From NCBI RefSeq assembly GCF_023223645.1, contig NZ_JALKBY010000009.1:1-64000 (forward strand): a DNA stretch of 64,000 nt. The letters are read 5' to 3'. Shown piece after piece: positions 27,633 to 36,588 of this stretch (position 1 is its first letter; each line of letters starts with the position of its first letter). This stretch comes from Natroniella sulfidigena (lineage in GTDB: Bacteria > Bacillota > Halanaerobiia > Halobacteroidales > Halobacteroidaceae). The notes beneath the pieces are model-generated. The model was given only the letters and a program-made list of their open reading frames with translations, did not search any database and was not told where the DNA came from. The translations under genes were made by a program, and so were the position numbers.

Positions 27633-29072
27633 TTAAATAATTAAATTTCCATCTTTACTAGGTCGAGCATCAAACTCATCTTTCATCTCTGAAAATCCTT
27701 CTCTACCTAATACACCATAGGTATATTCCTTGCCTAACTCAACCCCTGGTTGATTAAAGGCATCAATATTATATAACTCACCAGCAAAAGCAGTCTGTAA
27801 CTCATACATATAGATAAATTGGCCCATGGTAAACTCATTTACTTCAGGGAAGATAACTGTACAGTTCAAGCGGTTTTTCTTAGTTAAAGCTAATTCAGTT
27901 GCTTTCTTTTCAGTAGTAATCAACTGATTAAAGGTAGTTCCTCCTAAATAAGAGACACCTGCAATCTCATCATATCCAAATCCAATCTCTAATTCTTCTT
28001 TAAATTCCTCAACCTCTAAAAATGTAACTACTTTATCAAAAGGCCCCTCCATATATAGTTGGGCTTGAGAATGTTGATCTGTAGCACCTAATGCCTTAAT
28101 TGGCGTCGGGCCAACGTGAACAACTTCTCCCTCACGATTAACTCTTTTACCTAATGATTCAGCCCACAACTGTCGATACCAGTCGGCTATATCCTTCAGT
28201 GAATGGGAATAAGGCATCATCACAGACATTGGCTTGCCATCTTGATCAGCTAAATAATGTAAAGTAGCATTCAAATAAGCAGGATTGGCCCATAAATCTT
28301 CCGTATCACACAACTGAGCCATATACCGTGCTCCTGCTAATAACTCTTCAATATCTATTCCAGTAAATGCTGCAGATACCAGCCCAACTGGACTTAAAAC
28401 AGAAAAACGCCCTCCTACATTTTCAGGAATATAATAAGTTTTAATTCCTTCTTGTTTAGCAATCTTAATTAGATTTCCAGAATCTTGACTGGTCGTAGCA
28501 ATGAAGTGTTCAGCAACTGCTTCTGCTCCTAACTCCTCAACAACCAAACTCCGAGCAGTTAAGAATTGACTCATCGTTTCAGCAGTTCCACCTGACTTAG
28601 AAATAACATTAAAGATAGTCTTTTCTAAATCTAATGTTTCCAATAACCCCTTCAACCGAACAGGATCAACATTATCAGGAACAAATAATTTTGGATAATC
28701 ACCCCTAGCTTCTTCATTTATATTATAATAAGGATGATTTAAAGCAGTCTGTAAAGCAATATTACCTAACGCAGAACCCCCAATCCCTAAAACTACAAAA
28801 TTATCATACTGCTGAGCATTATTTTGAGCAAATTCTTTGATTTCAGCTGCAATCTCTTGATGCGTCTCAGGCAATTCCATAAAACCTAGTGTTCCTTCTT
28901 CTTTTGCTGCTAGAATTGCTTGATGTGCATTCTCAGCTTGAGTCTGCATATTACTGATATCATCTTGAGTATACCCATGTTCCTCTCCTACATTTTCACT
29001 AAACATATTATTAATATCTAATTTAATCCTCATTCTTTCCTGCCAAGCTTGATCTTCATATCTCTTGCTCAT
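27633..29072 (-). CDS. pgi: Glucose-6-phosphate isomerase
   Basis: Interconverts glucose 6-phosphate and fructose 6-phosphate in glycolysis and gluconeogenesis. At 479 aa it is close to the shorter Firmicutes form. Two SIS sugar-isomerase domains are visible; NFVVLGIGGSALGNIALQTA starts the first, and NVISKSGGTAETMSQF binds phosphate. LGKRVNREGE and QHSQAQLYMEGP carry conserved active-site residues. Start at ATG 29072 behind AAGGAGG. It is transcribed alone. Confidence 0.96.
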   Translation of the reverse strand: MSKRYEDQAWQERMRIKLDINNMFSENVGEEHGYTQDDISNMQTQAENAHQAILAAKEEGTLGFMELPETHQEIAAEIKEFAQNNAQQYDNFVVLGIGGSALGNIALQTALNHPYYNINEEARGDYPKLFVPDNVDPVRLKGLLETLDLEKTIFNVISKSGGTAETMSQFLTARSLVVEELGAEAVAEHFIATTSQDSGNLIKIAKQEGIKTYYIPENVGGRFSVLSPVGLVSAAFTGIDIEELLAGARYMAQLCDTEDLWANPAYLNATLHYLADQDGKPMSVMMPYSHSLKDIADWYRQLWAESLGKRVNREGEVVHVGPTPIKALGATDQHSQAQLYMEGPFDKVVTFLEVEEFKEELEIGFGYDEIAGVSYLGGTTFNQLITTEKKATELALTKKNRLNCTVIFPEVNEFTMGQFIYMYELQTAFAGELYNIDAFNQPGVELGKEYTYGVLGREGFSEMKDEFDARPSKDGNLII

Positions 29073-29280
29073 TATTATTCCTCCTTCTGTATTATTATCT
29101 TCTTCCCCTTGAATTTTTATCAATCATTTTAATTTGAAATTCTCTATCTATATTTATTGTACTGTATAGTAATTATTACCTTTTAGTATAAATTATTCCT
29201 TATCACTCTTTTACCTTTCTAGATTAATCATTTAATTCCTGCTTTTAATCAGTATTATTCCAAATTTTGTAATACAAAAT

Positions 29281-29308
29281 AAAAAAGACCATTTAAATGG
29301 TCTTTTTT
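29281..29308 (-). terminator. Terminator after the DUF2512 gene
   Basis: AAAAGACCATTTAAATGGTCTTTT is a perfect palindrome flanked by A and T runs. It could act on either strand. Confidence 0.8.
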
Positions 29309-29321
29309 ATTCCAGTTTTTA

Positions 29322-29675
29322 TTATTCAGGTAAAACCTCTTCAACCGCTAGTAAATACTGATGAAATAGATATTCTACTGCTGCAATTATTATTACTAAA
29401 AAAACCAACGAGGTAAAAGTAATATTAACAACAGTCACTAAATCAAAAACAAAAGCTATCACTGCTGCCATTAAACCATTACCAACTGAAGCAATTAGAT
29501 TATTAGAAAAAGATAAAATAATTAAATCACCAATTAAATAATTTACAACAGTCCCAAATAAAGCAACTACAAAGACCCAACCTAATGGATTAGCATCAAT
29601 ATAAAATAATGTAGCTATCATAGCCAGAAAGGTTAAAATAAATTTTAAAATAAGTGTTCTTGAAGTCTTACTCAT
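29322..29675 (-). CDS. DUF2512 family membrane protein
   Basis: A 117-aa integral membrane protein with four predicted helices (about 8-25, 30-50, 58-80, 85-108). The pattern NPLGWVFVVALFGTVVNYLIGDL matches DUF2512 (YndM-like) proteins, common in spore formers and of unknown function. ATG behind GGAGGCGA. Confidence 0.8.
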   Translation of the reverse strand: MSKTSRTLILKFILTFLAMIATLFYIDANPLGWVFVVALFGTVVNYLIGDLIILSFSNNLIASVGNGLMAAVIAFVFDLVTVVNITFTSLVFLVIIIAAVEYLFHQYLLAVEEVLPE

Positions 29676-29733
29676 TCAAATCGCCTCCGCTTTTATAATC
29701 TCCTCAGCAAAGGCTTTTATACATCATTTAAAA

Positions 29734-30243
29734 TCAAAACTCATAGCCCAAATATAACCTAGCTCCATCTTCTTTTAACTCCAGACTATATCTATCAGCA
29801 AGTTTTTGATTATAAGCTAGTACTTGATCATAAGCATCCACAGCGGAAACAACTCTTAATCCTATCAGCCCTGCACCTATTAACTTATTGGTACTCTCAT
29901 GATCACTAAAAGTATATAATAACCCCGCTCCAACTGCTTCAAGAGCAATAAATTTTTGTGCTCCTTCTTGATCCCCTACATAATATTGACCTAAGCCAGG
30001 TAAAAATAAAGATCGACTAGCCCCTAAAATTGGATCTTTTTTGGTCAGTTCATCTAATTTGTCTTCATCTTCTACCTTCTTAGCCTGACCAGGTGGTAAG
30101 CCTCCCTTCTTTTCTAAGCCAGGTGGCACTCCTTCTGTCCTTTCTAAACCTGGTGGTATATGTGTTCCATTTGCTAAAGTTAGATCTGAATATGTAAAAC
30201 CCATAACTACAATTAGGACTAATACTACAACTAATTTCTTCAT
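29734..30243 (-). CDS. Secreted hypothetical protein with PPGLE repeats
   Basis: A 169-aa protein with a signal peptide (about 1-24). Next comes a short Pro-Gly region of three or four imperfect repeats (IPPGLERTEG, VPPGLEKKGG, LPPGQAKK), then a segment SLFLPGLGQYYVGDQEGAQK that resembles DUF5683-type small membrane proteins. At least one hydrophobic helix follows (about 100-125). Function unknown. Confidence 0.65.
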   Translation of the reverse strand: MKKLVVVLVLIVVMGFTYSDLTLANGTHIPPGLERTEGVPPGLEKKGGLPPGQAKKVEDEDKLDELTKKDPILGASRSLFLPGLGQYYVGDQEGAQKFIALEAVGAGLLYTFSDHESTNKLIGAGLIGLRVVSAVDAYDQVLAYNQKLADRYSLELKEDGARLYLGYEF

Positions 30244-30342
30244 CCATTATGCTCCTCTCTAAAAATATGGTAGATTTAATTATATCTTAACACTATTTCT
30301 TAAAAAACCACAATCAAAATAAATAAGACTACCTCTTTTTGA

Positions 30343-31992
30343 TTAAAATTCACCTTTTTTACCCAAATCAGCAATATAATCTGCCGTCCTTGCTGCAATA
30401 GCCATGATTGTCTCAGTTGGGTTGGCCCCTCCAGAAGTTGTAAAGACACTAGCTCCACAGATAAAGAGATTAGGTATATCATGGCTTTGACAGAATCCAT
30501 TGACTACAGAATTAGTCGGATCATCACCCATCCGACACCCTCCTAACAAATGACCAGTATCTGCTGCAACAAAAGCAGGCTTCCCACCTCTTGCTTTAAA
30601 GATCTGATTGGCCTTCTCTACACCATGCTCAATCATCTTATTATCATTTTCACAATAACTAAAGGTTATTTTTGGTCGTGGTATTCCATATTCATCCTTC
30701 TCTTCACTTAAGGTAACTTGATTCTTTTTTTGAGGCAACACCTCACCTACCATCGTTATCTGAGCATAAAAATTAAAGTTCAGCATAATTTCACGCAGCT
30801 CCTTACCCCAATATCCAGCATCAGCAGTCAAGATCTTAGCCGTGGCTACTGGTCTATTACCATGAGCATTCAAAGTATAGCCTCTTACAAAATCATTGTC
30901 GGGATCTGTTTCATAAAAATCTTGAGTACAGGCCATTACAGGAGTTCCTTTATATAACCTCATCTCTTGATCAAACTTAGCGAAGACATCATGTCCACTA
31001 TGGGGCATGATATACTTTCCGACCAACCCACTACTATTGGCCAATCCATCAGGGTATTGAGAACAGGCTGAATTCAGTAGTAGTCTTGGTGTTTCAACTG
31101 TAAAGGCTGAAATAATTACTACTTTAGCTTTCTGTTGATAATAATTTCCGTCATGATTAAATTCAACACCACTTACAGTACCATCATCATCTACCAATAC
31201 TCTAGTGACCATCGAATCAGTAATAACCTCTGCTCCTTCTTGGATTGCTTTTGGTATATGATGAATTAATGTACTAAATTTGGCATTAGGCTTACAACCC
31301 TCATTACAAAAACCTCGATTAGTACAAGGAGGGCGACCATCAAATGGTGCAGATAAAATTGCCAATGGGGGTACACTACTTCTAATTCCTAAGATCTCAC
31401 ACCCTTCACGAAAGACCTGGGCCCAAGCACTGATCGGTTCTCGCTCAGGATAAGGATAAGGTCCATTAAAAGGTCCCCAAGGAAAGTGTTTTGGCCCAGA
31501 GACCTTAATATCATTCTCAATCTTATCATAATAAGGTTCTAGATCTTGATAGGAAATAGGCCAATCCTCCCCCACCCCATCGGTAGATTTAACCCTAAAA
31601 TCGCTTTCATGGAACCGATAAAATACTCCAGTAAAGTGGGTAGTTCCACCTCCAACTCCTCGACCTGAATTATTTGGTCCAAACTTCAACGCATCATTTC
31701 CGCCAGATAAACGAGTATCCTGCCAATTTAATGAATAAGCATGTAACTCATCACTAGCAAAATCAGTCTGGGGATCCCAAAAAGGGCCAGCCTCAATCCC
31801 TACTACTTCTAACCCTGCCTTGCTCAATTCATGGATCAATACTCCTCCTGCTGCTCCCATACCAACTATACAGACATCTACCTCTTTATCTCCATACTTT
31901 CTATGTTCTAGATCATCATAGCGATGATCCTTATAATGATCGCAATTATGCTGTACATAGCTTTCCTTTTCTACACGACTTTCATTCTCCAT
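30343..31992 (-). CDS. GMC-family oxidoreductase (gluconate 2-dehydrogenase large-subunit type)
   Basis: A 549-aa flavoprotein. VDVCIVGMGAAGGVLIHEL is the N-terminal FAD-binding site, GRGVGGGTTHFTGVFYR the GMC signature, and DTGHLLGGCRMGDDP with NLFICGASVFTTSGGANP forms the C-terminal substrate/FAD region. Such enzymes oxidise sugar acids or polyols and pass electrons to a membrane partner. It is the last of three coupled genes and overlaps its small subunit by 11 bases. Two Cys pairs (CTNRGFCNEGC) could bind a cluster. The substrate is not known. Confidence 0.88.
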   Translation of the reverse strand: MENESRVEKESYVQHNCDHYKDHRYDDLEHRKYGDKEVDVCIVGMGAAGGVLIHELSKAGLEVVGIEAGPFWDPQTDFASDELHAYSLNWQDTRLSGGNDALKFGPNNSGRGVGGGTTHFTGVFYRFHESDFRVKSTDGVGEDWPISYQDLEPYYDKIENDIKVSGPKHFPWGPFNGPYPYPEREPISAWAQVFREGCEILGIRSSVPPLAILSAPFDGRPPCTNRGFCNEGCKPNAKFSTLIHHIPKAIQEGAEVITDSMVTRVLVDDDGTVSGVEFNHDGNYYQQKAKVVIISAFTVETPRLLLNSACSQYPDGLANSSGLVGKYIMPHSGHDVFAKFDQEMRLYKGTPVMACTQDFYETDPDNDFVRGYTLNAHGNRPVATAKILTADAGYWGKELREIMLNFNFYAQITMVGEVLPQKKNQVTLSEEKDEYGIPRPKITFSYCENDNKMIEHGVEKANQIFKARGGKPAFVAADTGHLLGGCRMGDDPTNSVVNGFCQSHDIPNLFICGASVFTTSGGANPTETIMAIAARTADYIADLGKKGEF

Positions 31993-32611
31993 TATCTTCC
32001 TCCTTCTCTGTTACATCTTTTCTTTGGGCCTCCCAAGGATCTGCCAGGCCAAGTTCAATCCTATAATATCCTCTTGGATGGGCAGGGCCACCATAACCTA
32101 TCTCTGACCAGATAGTTGGATGGGAATAATAAGGAGCAACAGTCAAGACCAATAGCTTATCGAATAGATCCTTTTGAGGAATTGTTGACCATTCAGGAAT
32201 ACTAGCCGCCTTTCCCACCTGTAAAGAAGCTAATATATCAAATTGCTCTTTAACATCTATCGAAAGAAAATCATTACCATAAAGCTTCTGAGCTAATTTA
32301 TCAATCGCCTTCAACCCTTCCCTGACTAAAATCTTTTCCGGTGGTGCATCAGGACTTCTTTGATATTCTCCTTTCTCATCAGCCAGTGTTTGATCAATAA
32401 AGTGAATCACCCAATCAAAAATATCATCTCGATTATCATAAACAAGATGTTTACATATCACTCTCAATCTCTGCTCTTCATCACCTGTTAAAAATTCAAG
32501 GGCAGGAAAAGGCCCTAATCTTTTAAGCACTGCATCAGCAGTAACTGGATCCCACTCTTCAATTTGATCTAAAACATCATAATCTGGATAATAAGTATTC
32601 CGCTCAATCAT
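31982..32611 (-). CDS. Gluconate 2-dehydrogenase subunit 3 family protein
   Basis: A 209-aa small subunit that normally pairs with the GMC dehydrogenase encoded next. The segment LEFLTGDEEQRLRVICKHL and the C-terminal SEIGYGGPAHPRGYYRIELG are typical. No Tat signal is evident at the N-terminus, unlike many homologues. ATG overlaps the stop of the upstream membrane gene (TAATG), so the three genes are translated together. Confidence 0.82.
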   Translation of the reverse strand: MIERNTYYPDYDVLDQIEEWDPVTADAVLKRLGPFPALEFLTGDEEQRLRVICKHLVYDNRDDIFDWVIHFIDQTLADEKGEYQRSPDAPPEKILVREGLKAIDKLAQKLYGNDFLSIDVKEQFDILASLQVGKAASIPEWSTIPQKDLFDKLLVLTVAPYYSHPTIWSEIGYGGPAHPRGYYRIELGLADPWEAQRKDVTEKEEDNGE

Positions 32612-32991
32612 TAATTGATCCCTCCTTGCAGCAGTCTTAATAGATCAATACTAGCAACAGTAGCTACTATCAAGGGTAAAATTACAGGAGGTCCTACTAT
32701 ATGATTATGAACATTATCGCCACCTACCCTACTTTTAACACCATCCCAATGTAGATAAGCCCCCCACAGATTTGTAGCTATCACAGTAATTAAGGTTATA
32801 GCCAATAATGTTAATACCCAATCTGCTCCATAAAACTCTGCTAAAAAAAGATTAGCAGCTAAAAAATAGATAGAGATTACCGGTACCCACAAACTCCAGT
32901 GATAAAAGTTTTGTCGATAATGAAAAAGATGTGCTGCTAAAGCCCAAAAAAGAAATTTAAGTGCATGTAATAAACCTTCTAGCGTCTCCAT
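32611..32991 (-). CDS. Small four-helix membrane protein
   Basis: About 126 aa, start ATG 32991 behind AAGGAGAG (an upstream in-frame ATG at 33012 lacks a good site). Four hydrophobic helices are predicted (about 8-25, 32-52, 58-78, 100-122) with several His near membrane faces (AHLFHYRQNFYHW; NVHNHIVGPP). It is the first gene of the operon with the GMC dehydrogenase subunits, so it may anchor the enzyme or accept its electrons. Homology not recognised. Confidence 0.7.
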   Translation of the reverse strand: METLEGLLHALKFLFWALAAHLFHYRQNFYHWSLWVPVISIYFLAANLFLAEFYGADWVLTLLAITLITVIATNLWGAYLHWDGVKSRVGGDNVHNHIVGPPVILPLIVATVASIDLLRLLQGGIN

Positions 32992-33179
32992 TAATCTCTC
33001 CTTTCCCTTCATATTAATAACAATTAGTAATTTTAGGATTTGACCAAAGCTTTAATCTTATACATCAAAGCAATTCAAATTTGACCCATTTTATTTCAGA
33101 TTTAATTAACATAATTTTTCCCGTTGCATACTATGTGGTAAAAGAATAGTAATTGTTATTGAAGGGAGGGATACATAAA

Positions 33180-33263
33180 ATGACTGCTCCATTAGTAGGG
33201 TATTTACGACGTTATCCTGTTTTAGTTATGATTTTAGTTTTATTCCTATTGGGTATAATCTAA
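33180..33263 (+). CDS. 27-aa single-span membrane microprotein
   Basis: A plus-strand ORF with a strong GAAGGGAGGG site nine bases before ATG. The product begins MTAPLVGYLRRYPVLVMILV and continues as a hydrophobic helix ending LFLLGII. Size and layout resemble small spore membrane proteins of the YjcZ type, though the Gly-rich N-terminus is absent. Upstream GCATACTATG loosely fits a sigma-K -10. It is followed by a hairpin terminator at 33281-33310. It is alone on its strand in this region, between coat genes and an oxidoreductase operon. Confidence 0.55.
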   Translation: MTAPLVGYLRRYPVLVMILVLFLLGII

Positions 33264-33280
33264 GCAACATAGGACTCCTA

Positions 33281-33310
33281 TAGGTCATCGGTTTGAATCC
33301 GATGACCTAT
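33281..33310 (+). terminator. Terminator after the microprotein gene
   Basis: AGGTCATCGG pairs with CCGATGACCT, followed by ATTTAATTTTT on the plus strand. The loop resembles a tRNA T-arm, but no tRNA is present. Confidence 0.7.
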
Positions 33311-33347
33311 TTAATTTTTACTCAACTTTTATTTGATAAAATTTTAA

Positions 33348-33376
33348 AAACCCCCTACTAAAAGTAGGGGGTTTTA
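33348..33376 (-). terminator. Terminator after the coat genes
   Basis: AAAACCCCCTACT pairs with AGTAGGGGGTTTT; strong GC stem followed by T on the minus strand. Confidence 0.9.
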
Positions 33377-33379
33377 GGC

Positions 33380-33682
33380 TTACTCTTTAGGAAGTTCAAC
33401 TAACTGCTGCGATTGATTGAAAATTTCAGAGAGTTGTTGTTCAGGCATATCATATGGCTTGTACCAATCCTTATTTACAGCTAAATCAGTTAATGCTGCA
33501 TGACCAGCTAAAATTTGATTTAAACTATCAGTATACATTGATCTAAGTTCAGGTGTAGAAGATTCTAAAATAGCAGACAAATAAGCAGTAGCTGCACTTT
33601 TAGATCCTGCAATCATATCATTAGCTACCGTTTGATCTTTAAGGTTATCACCATTCACTAAAGATGACATTAAATTTCCCAT
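33380..33682 (-). CDS. CotF-like spore coat protein
   Basis: A 100-aa protein of the coat-F type, a small helical ferritin-like family often found as adjacent pairs in spore formers. NDMIAGSKSAATAYLSAILE and the long helix after TPELRSMYTDSL fit; the end KPYDMPEQQL is typical. It starts one base after the smaller upstream gene. ATG behind AGGAGG. Probably made in the mother cell late in sporulation. Confidence 0.78.
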   Translation of the reverse strand: MGNLMSSLVNGDNLKDQTVANDMIAGSKSAATAYLSAILESSTPELRSMYTDSLNQILAGHAALTDLAVNKDWYKPYDMPEQQLSEIFNQSQQLVELPKE

Positions 33683-33683
33683 A

Positions 33684-33902
33684 TTAGTGAACCTCCTGAC
33701 TATTTATTATATTATTTTCATTGATAAATTGCTGCATTCCTTTAATTCTACCTTCCATAGCTAAAATAGCAGATTCTGCTTCTTTTTTAAGAGCTTCATC
33801 ACCAATCATCTCCTGAGTAGCTTTGGCTTTAGTTAAGGCATTTGTCTCCATCTGTAATAATTCCCTCAATGTTAACTTCTCAGCTTGGGTCAATTCTCTC
33901 AC
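33684..33902 (-). CDS. Small helical coat-associated protein
   Basis: A 72-aa all-helical protein with GTG start behind GGGAGG. The N-terminus LTQAEKLTLRELLQMET resembles the short partner encoded before CotF-like genes. One base separates it from that gene, so the two are co-translated. Specific role unknown. Confidence 0.7.
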   Translation of the reverse strand: MRELTQAEKLTLRELLQMETNALTKAKATQEMIGDEALKKEAESAILAMEGRIKGMQQFINENNIINSQEVH

Positions 33903-33998
33903 TTGTACAACCTCCCATTAGATATTTACTTGAACTATATATATTATTACTTTAGTTAATAAAAAATATTCTATCCCTTAGCAATATAAAATTAACCA

Positions 33999-34030
33999 AA
34001 AAAGACTTCTAGGTAGCTACCTAGAAGTCA
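33999..34030 (-). terminator. Terminator after the UROD/MetE-like gene
   Basis: TTGACTTCTAGGTAGCTACCTAGAAGTC forms a near-perfect stem followed by TTTTTT on the minus strand. Confidence 0.85.
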
Positions 34031-34044
34031 ATATTAGTGAGTTA

Positions 34045-35082
34045 TTAATCTAAATATTTGCTTTTTAATTTCTCTGAAACTTCCTTTAATAACTTAAATC
34101 CTTCTTCTACTCCACTAACATAATCTCCTTGGCTGATATTACAGGTAGCAGGGGCCAACTGTGATTGAGCAATTATTTGTTCTTTAGATACTCCTCGCTC
34201 AACAAGTTTGGCCCATAACTCTTCTAAATTCTCAATAACCTTATCAGCAGTTAAATCTTCTAACTCTTCTAGCTTAGTAGGAACAATTCCCCAAGAAATT
34301 ATCTTTCCTGCCTCTATGAATTCTACCATACTATTATATTTTACAACTGCACTACCACAAGAACAAGCATCAAAAGAAAGAATATCAATCTCAGCTTGTA
34401 ATAAGAAGTCCCAATCTGGCTTACCACACAAGTGAATAGCTAACGGTATCTCTGGTGCTTCCGCTCTAATTTCAGTCAATAACCCCTGCAAATCTCCCTT
34501 AGCAGTACCTGATGTATACCCAGTAACCCCAGTAAAGAGCATTTCTAAACCTGGTTCATCTATATGAATAATTACATTTTCATTCTTCTCTTTCAAATCT
34601 TGATACTGGGCCAACAGCTTCTGTTTAGTAAAATCAAATAACAAGACTCTAAGCTCATCATTATAAATAATCGGCTTTCTATCTTCATCACAGATTCGTA
34701 GTCCAAAACTGATTGGCCCGATAATCTGCCCTTTAATTGCCTGCCGATCACTTAAATCCTTCTCTAAAAAATCAGAATAAGAAACGGAGAAATCTTCTGA
34801 TAATTTAAAATAATCTAAATTATTGCTGTTCTCTATAAAAGATGGTAACTGAGCATAAAACCGTTCTGTCTCCAACCAGATCTTCTTCTCTTCCTCATCA
34901 ATAACTATCCCTGGAAACTTATCAACAAATTGAACATACATATCCTCATAATAATTCATTTTAGGAAGTTGAGGCCAAAATGGTATATCCAAACCCATTG
35001 CCAAATCCATTGGCCTTTCTAAATCCTGATGAGGCATAATTCCCATCGCTATCGTCTGCAAGTTACCCAACTCTTCACTCAT
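34045..35082 (-). CDS. UROD/MetE-like (cobalamin-independent methionine synthase family) protein
   Basis: A 345-aa TIM-barrel protein of the uroporphyrinogen decarboxylase/MetE superfamily. IPLAIHLCGKPDWDF, with its His-x-Cys pair, and the downstream FDACSCGSA suggest a zinc site like that of MetE C-terminal halves. The early VQFVDKFPGIVID and GPISFGLRI fit methyltransferase relatives in anaerobes. Start ATG 35082 behind AAAGGGGGAG. The methyl donor and acceptor cannot be read from sequence, and no neighbouring corrinoid protein is present. Confidence 0.72.
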   Translation of the reverse strand: MSEELGNLQTIAMGIMPHQDLERPMDLAMGLDIPFWPQLPKMNYYEDMYVQFVDKFPGIVIDEEEKKIWLETERFYAQLPSFIENSNNLDYFKLSEDFSVSYSDFLEKDLSDRQAIKGQIIGPISFGLRICDEDRKPIIYNDELRVLLFDFTKQKLLAQYQDLKEKNENVIIHIDEPGLEMLFTGVTGYTSGTAKGDLQGLLTEIRAEAPEIPLAIHLCGKPDWDFLLQAEIDILSFDACSCGSAVVKYNSMVEFIEAGKIISWGIVPTKLEELEDLTADKVIENLEELWAKLVERGVSKEQIIAQSQLAPATCNISQGDYVSGVEEGFKLLKEVSEKLKSKYLD

Positions 35083-35325
35083 AATTATCTCCCCCTTTAT
35101 TTCTAACATATCTAAATTTGCCACCAACATAAAACTTAATTTGAAACTATTACTAATTTAATTATAACCCAAGTTAACCACTGGTTATATAACATATATC
35201 ACACTTTTCAAATCTAATTTTTCACAAATGAATATTAGTAAACCTGCTTATTAAAATAAGCTTGTTAGCCAAAACTATTACAGATACCTAACTTCAAAAT
35301 GAAATTTTATTACAAAATAGCTTAA

Positions 35326-35409
35326 GTTTAAGGTTGAGGTTAAGTCTGAGTCAACCATCAAAAGCATAAGGGCTTTTAGTTCTTACTTAAACTTAGCCTT
35401 AAACTTTAT
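35326..35409. repeat. Inverted repeat upstream of the TIGR02328 gene
   Basis: AAGTTTAAGG...TTAAGT and ACTTAAACTTAGCCTTAAACTT face each other across about 30 bases. A related AAGTTTAAGTCTAAG run occurs at 21521-21550. The remaining part of 35083-35434 holds no gene; TAAGCTTG/TTATTAAAATAAGC near 35248-35268 is a weak hairpin. Confidence 0.5.
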
Positions 35410-35434
35410 ATCAAGAATAAGGAGGTCTACTAAA

Positions 35435-35836
35435 TTGAGATTATGGCATCAGAATTTAATTGATAAACTACCACGCCAACAACTCCTCGGTCAACACCGC
35501 GAATGTTGTGCACTCCGAGGCAAAGGCTGGGCCAAAAAACATGCTACAGTAGATTATGTATTTAAATACGACGCCAGTAGATTAGTTGCCTACCACTTCA
35601 AAGTTATGTTAGAAATGAAAGAGCGGGAGTATAAGCCGGCTGAAGAATGGTTTGAGGAGTCTTACAGGGGTAAAGCAGTTGGTTACGATAGTAGTTTTTG
35701 CACTCTTTCCCCAGAAGAACATCTTTCTAAAAAAATAATTTATCCTGAACACAATAAGCAATATTTGAAAGAATGTCTTACCAATTTATTTGAAAAAGGT
35801 GTTGTCTGCAGATATATTGAAGAGGTTATAAAGTAG
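35435..35836 (+). CDS. TIGR02328 family (pyrimidine-dimer-glycosylase-like) protein
   Basis: A 133-aa protein with a TTG start behind AAGGAGG. MRLWHQNLIDKLPRQQLLGQ, then HRECCALRGKGWAKKHATVDYVF, is a highly conserved family signature. The family is distantly related to pyrimidine dimer DNA glycosylase, but its activity is unproven. A standalone gene on the plus strand. Confidence 0.85.
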   Translation: MRLWHQNLIDKLPRQQLLGQHRECCALRGKGWAKKHATVDYVFKYDASRLVAYHFKVMLEMKEREYKPAEEWFEESYRGKAVGYDSSFCTLSPEEHLSKKIIYPEHNKQYLKECLTNLFEKGVVCRYIEEVIK

Positions 35837-35947
35837 TGAACAATTAATAATAAAGAAACACCCTTTAGGAATACTTGGGTGTTAGAATAAAAATATAAAA
35901 TTTTTCACTTTTTATCTATTTAAAATCATTAACTCTATATCACTTAA

Positions 35948-36247
35948 TTAAATAAGGCCATCTTCAAAATAATTAACCTTCTCCACTACCCAATCAGGTT
36001 TATCATTTAATGCTTCAAGATTATCTTGTTCATCCAGCTCACTTAGCTCAAATTGATATAATAGTTCAAGTTGCTTTTGGGGCTCATAAACTTCTGATTT
36101 TTCTGCAAGTTGATCATTAATCCTCAGTTCTTTTAGTTCCTGCAAAAATTGATTATAAATCTCTTCACCATCAGGAGCTGTTTCTGTATTAAATTTCTGA
36201 ATATATGACATCAGCAAATCACAAAACTGATCATTAAAGTTATCCAT
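35948..36247 (-). CDS. Hypothetical acidic protein
   Basis: A 99-aa, strongly acidic, soluble protein with an AGGAGGG site before ATG. It is predicted to be mostly helical, with no recognised domain. It stands alone between the TIGR02328 gene and mgtE. Confidence 0.6.
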   Translation of the reverse strand: MDNFNDQFCDLLMSYIQKFNTETAPDGEEIYNQFLQELKELRINDQLAEKSEVYEPQKQLELLYQFELSELDEQDNLEALNDKPDWVVEKVNYFEDGLI

Positions 36248-36530
36248 AATTAATTATCCCTCCTACATCTACTCATTAACCTAATCCAACACTAAACTAG
36301 ATAACCTGCTCTTAATAGTATATTCTGTTCTATCAGCTCCTTATACTTATTTTAATTTTGAGCAATCCTGAGTAGTTTTCCAAATTCTTTAGTTGATCTA
36401 AAGCTAGAGATAATTAGTATCAATCCTATATTATTACTTCTCGCTACAAAAGGAATATCCTTTAATTCACAAATAAATAATCTAACTTTGTAAAAAATAA
36501 CTAGTACAATACCAGAATCTTAAAAAATTA

Positions 36531-36572
36531 AAAGGCTTGTGTTACTGAGTAGTTCAGTAGCACAAGCCTTAA
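36531..36572 (-). terminator. Terminator after mgtE
   Basis: AAGGCTTGTG pairs with CACAAGCCTT, with an inner stem TACTGA/TCAGTA, flanked by T-rich sequence on the minus strand. The rest of 36248-36588 shows no gene. Confidence 0.8.
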
Positions 36573-36588
36573 TTAGATAACTCTATTT

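Noticed and set aside
33281-33310. Sequence resembling a tRNA T-arm (TCGGTTTGAATCCGA)
   Set aside because: It has no acceptor, D or anticodon arms around it; the extended stem plus T-rich tail make it a terminator of the small plus-strand gene.
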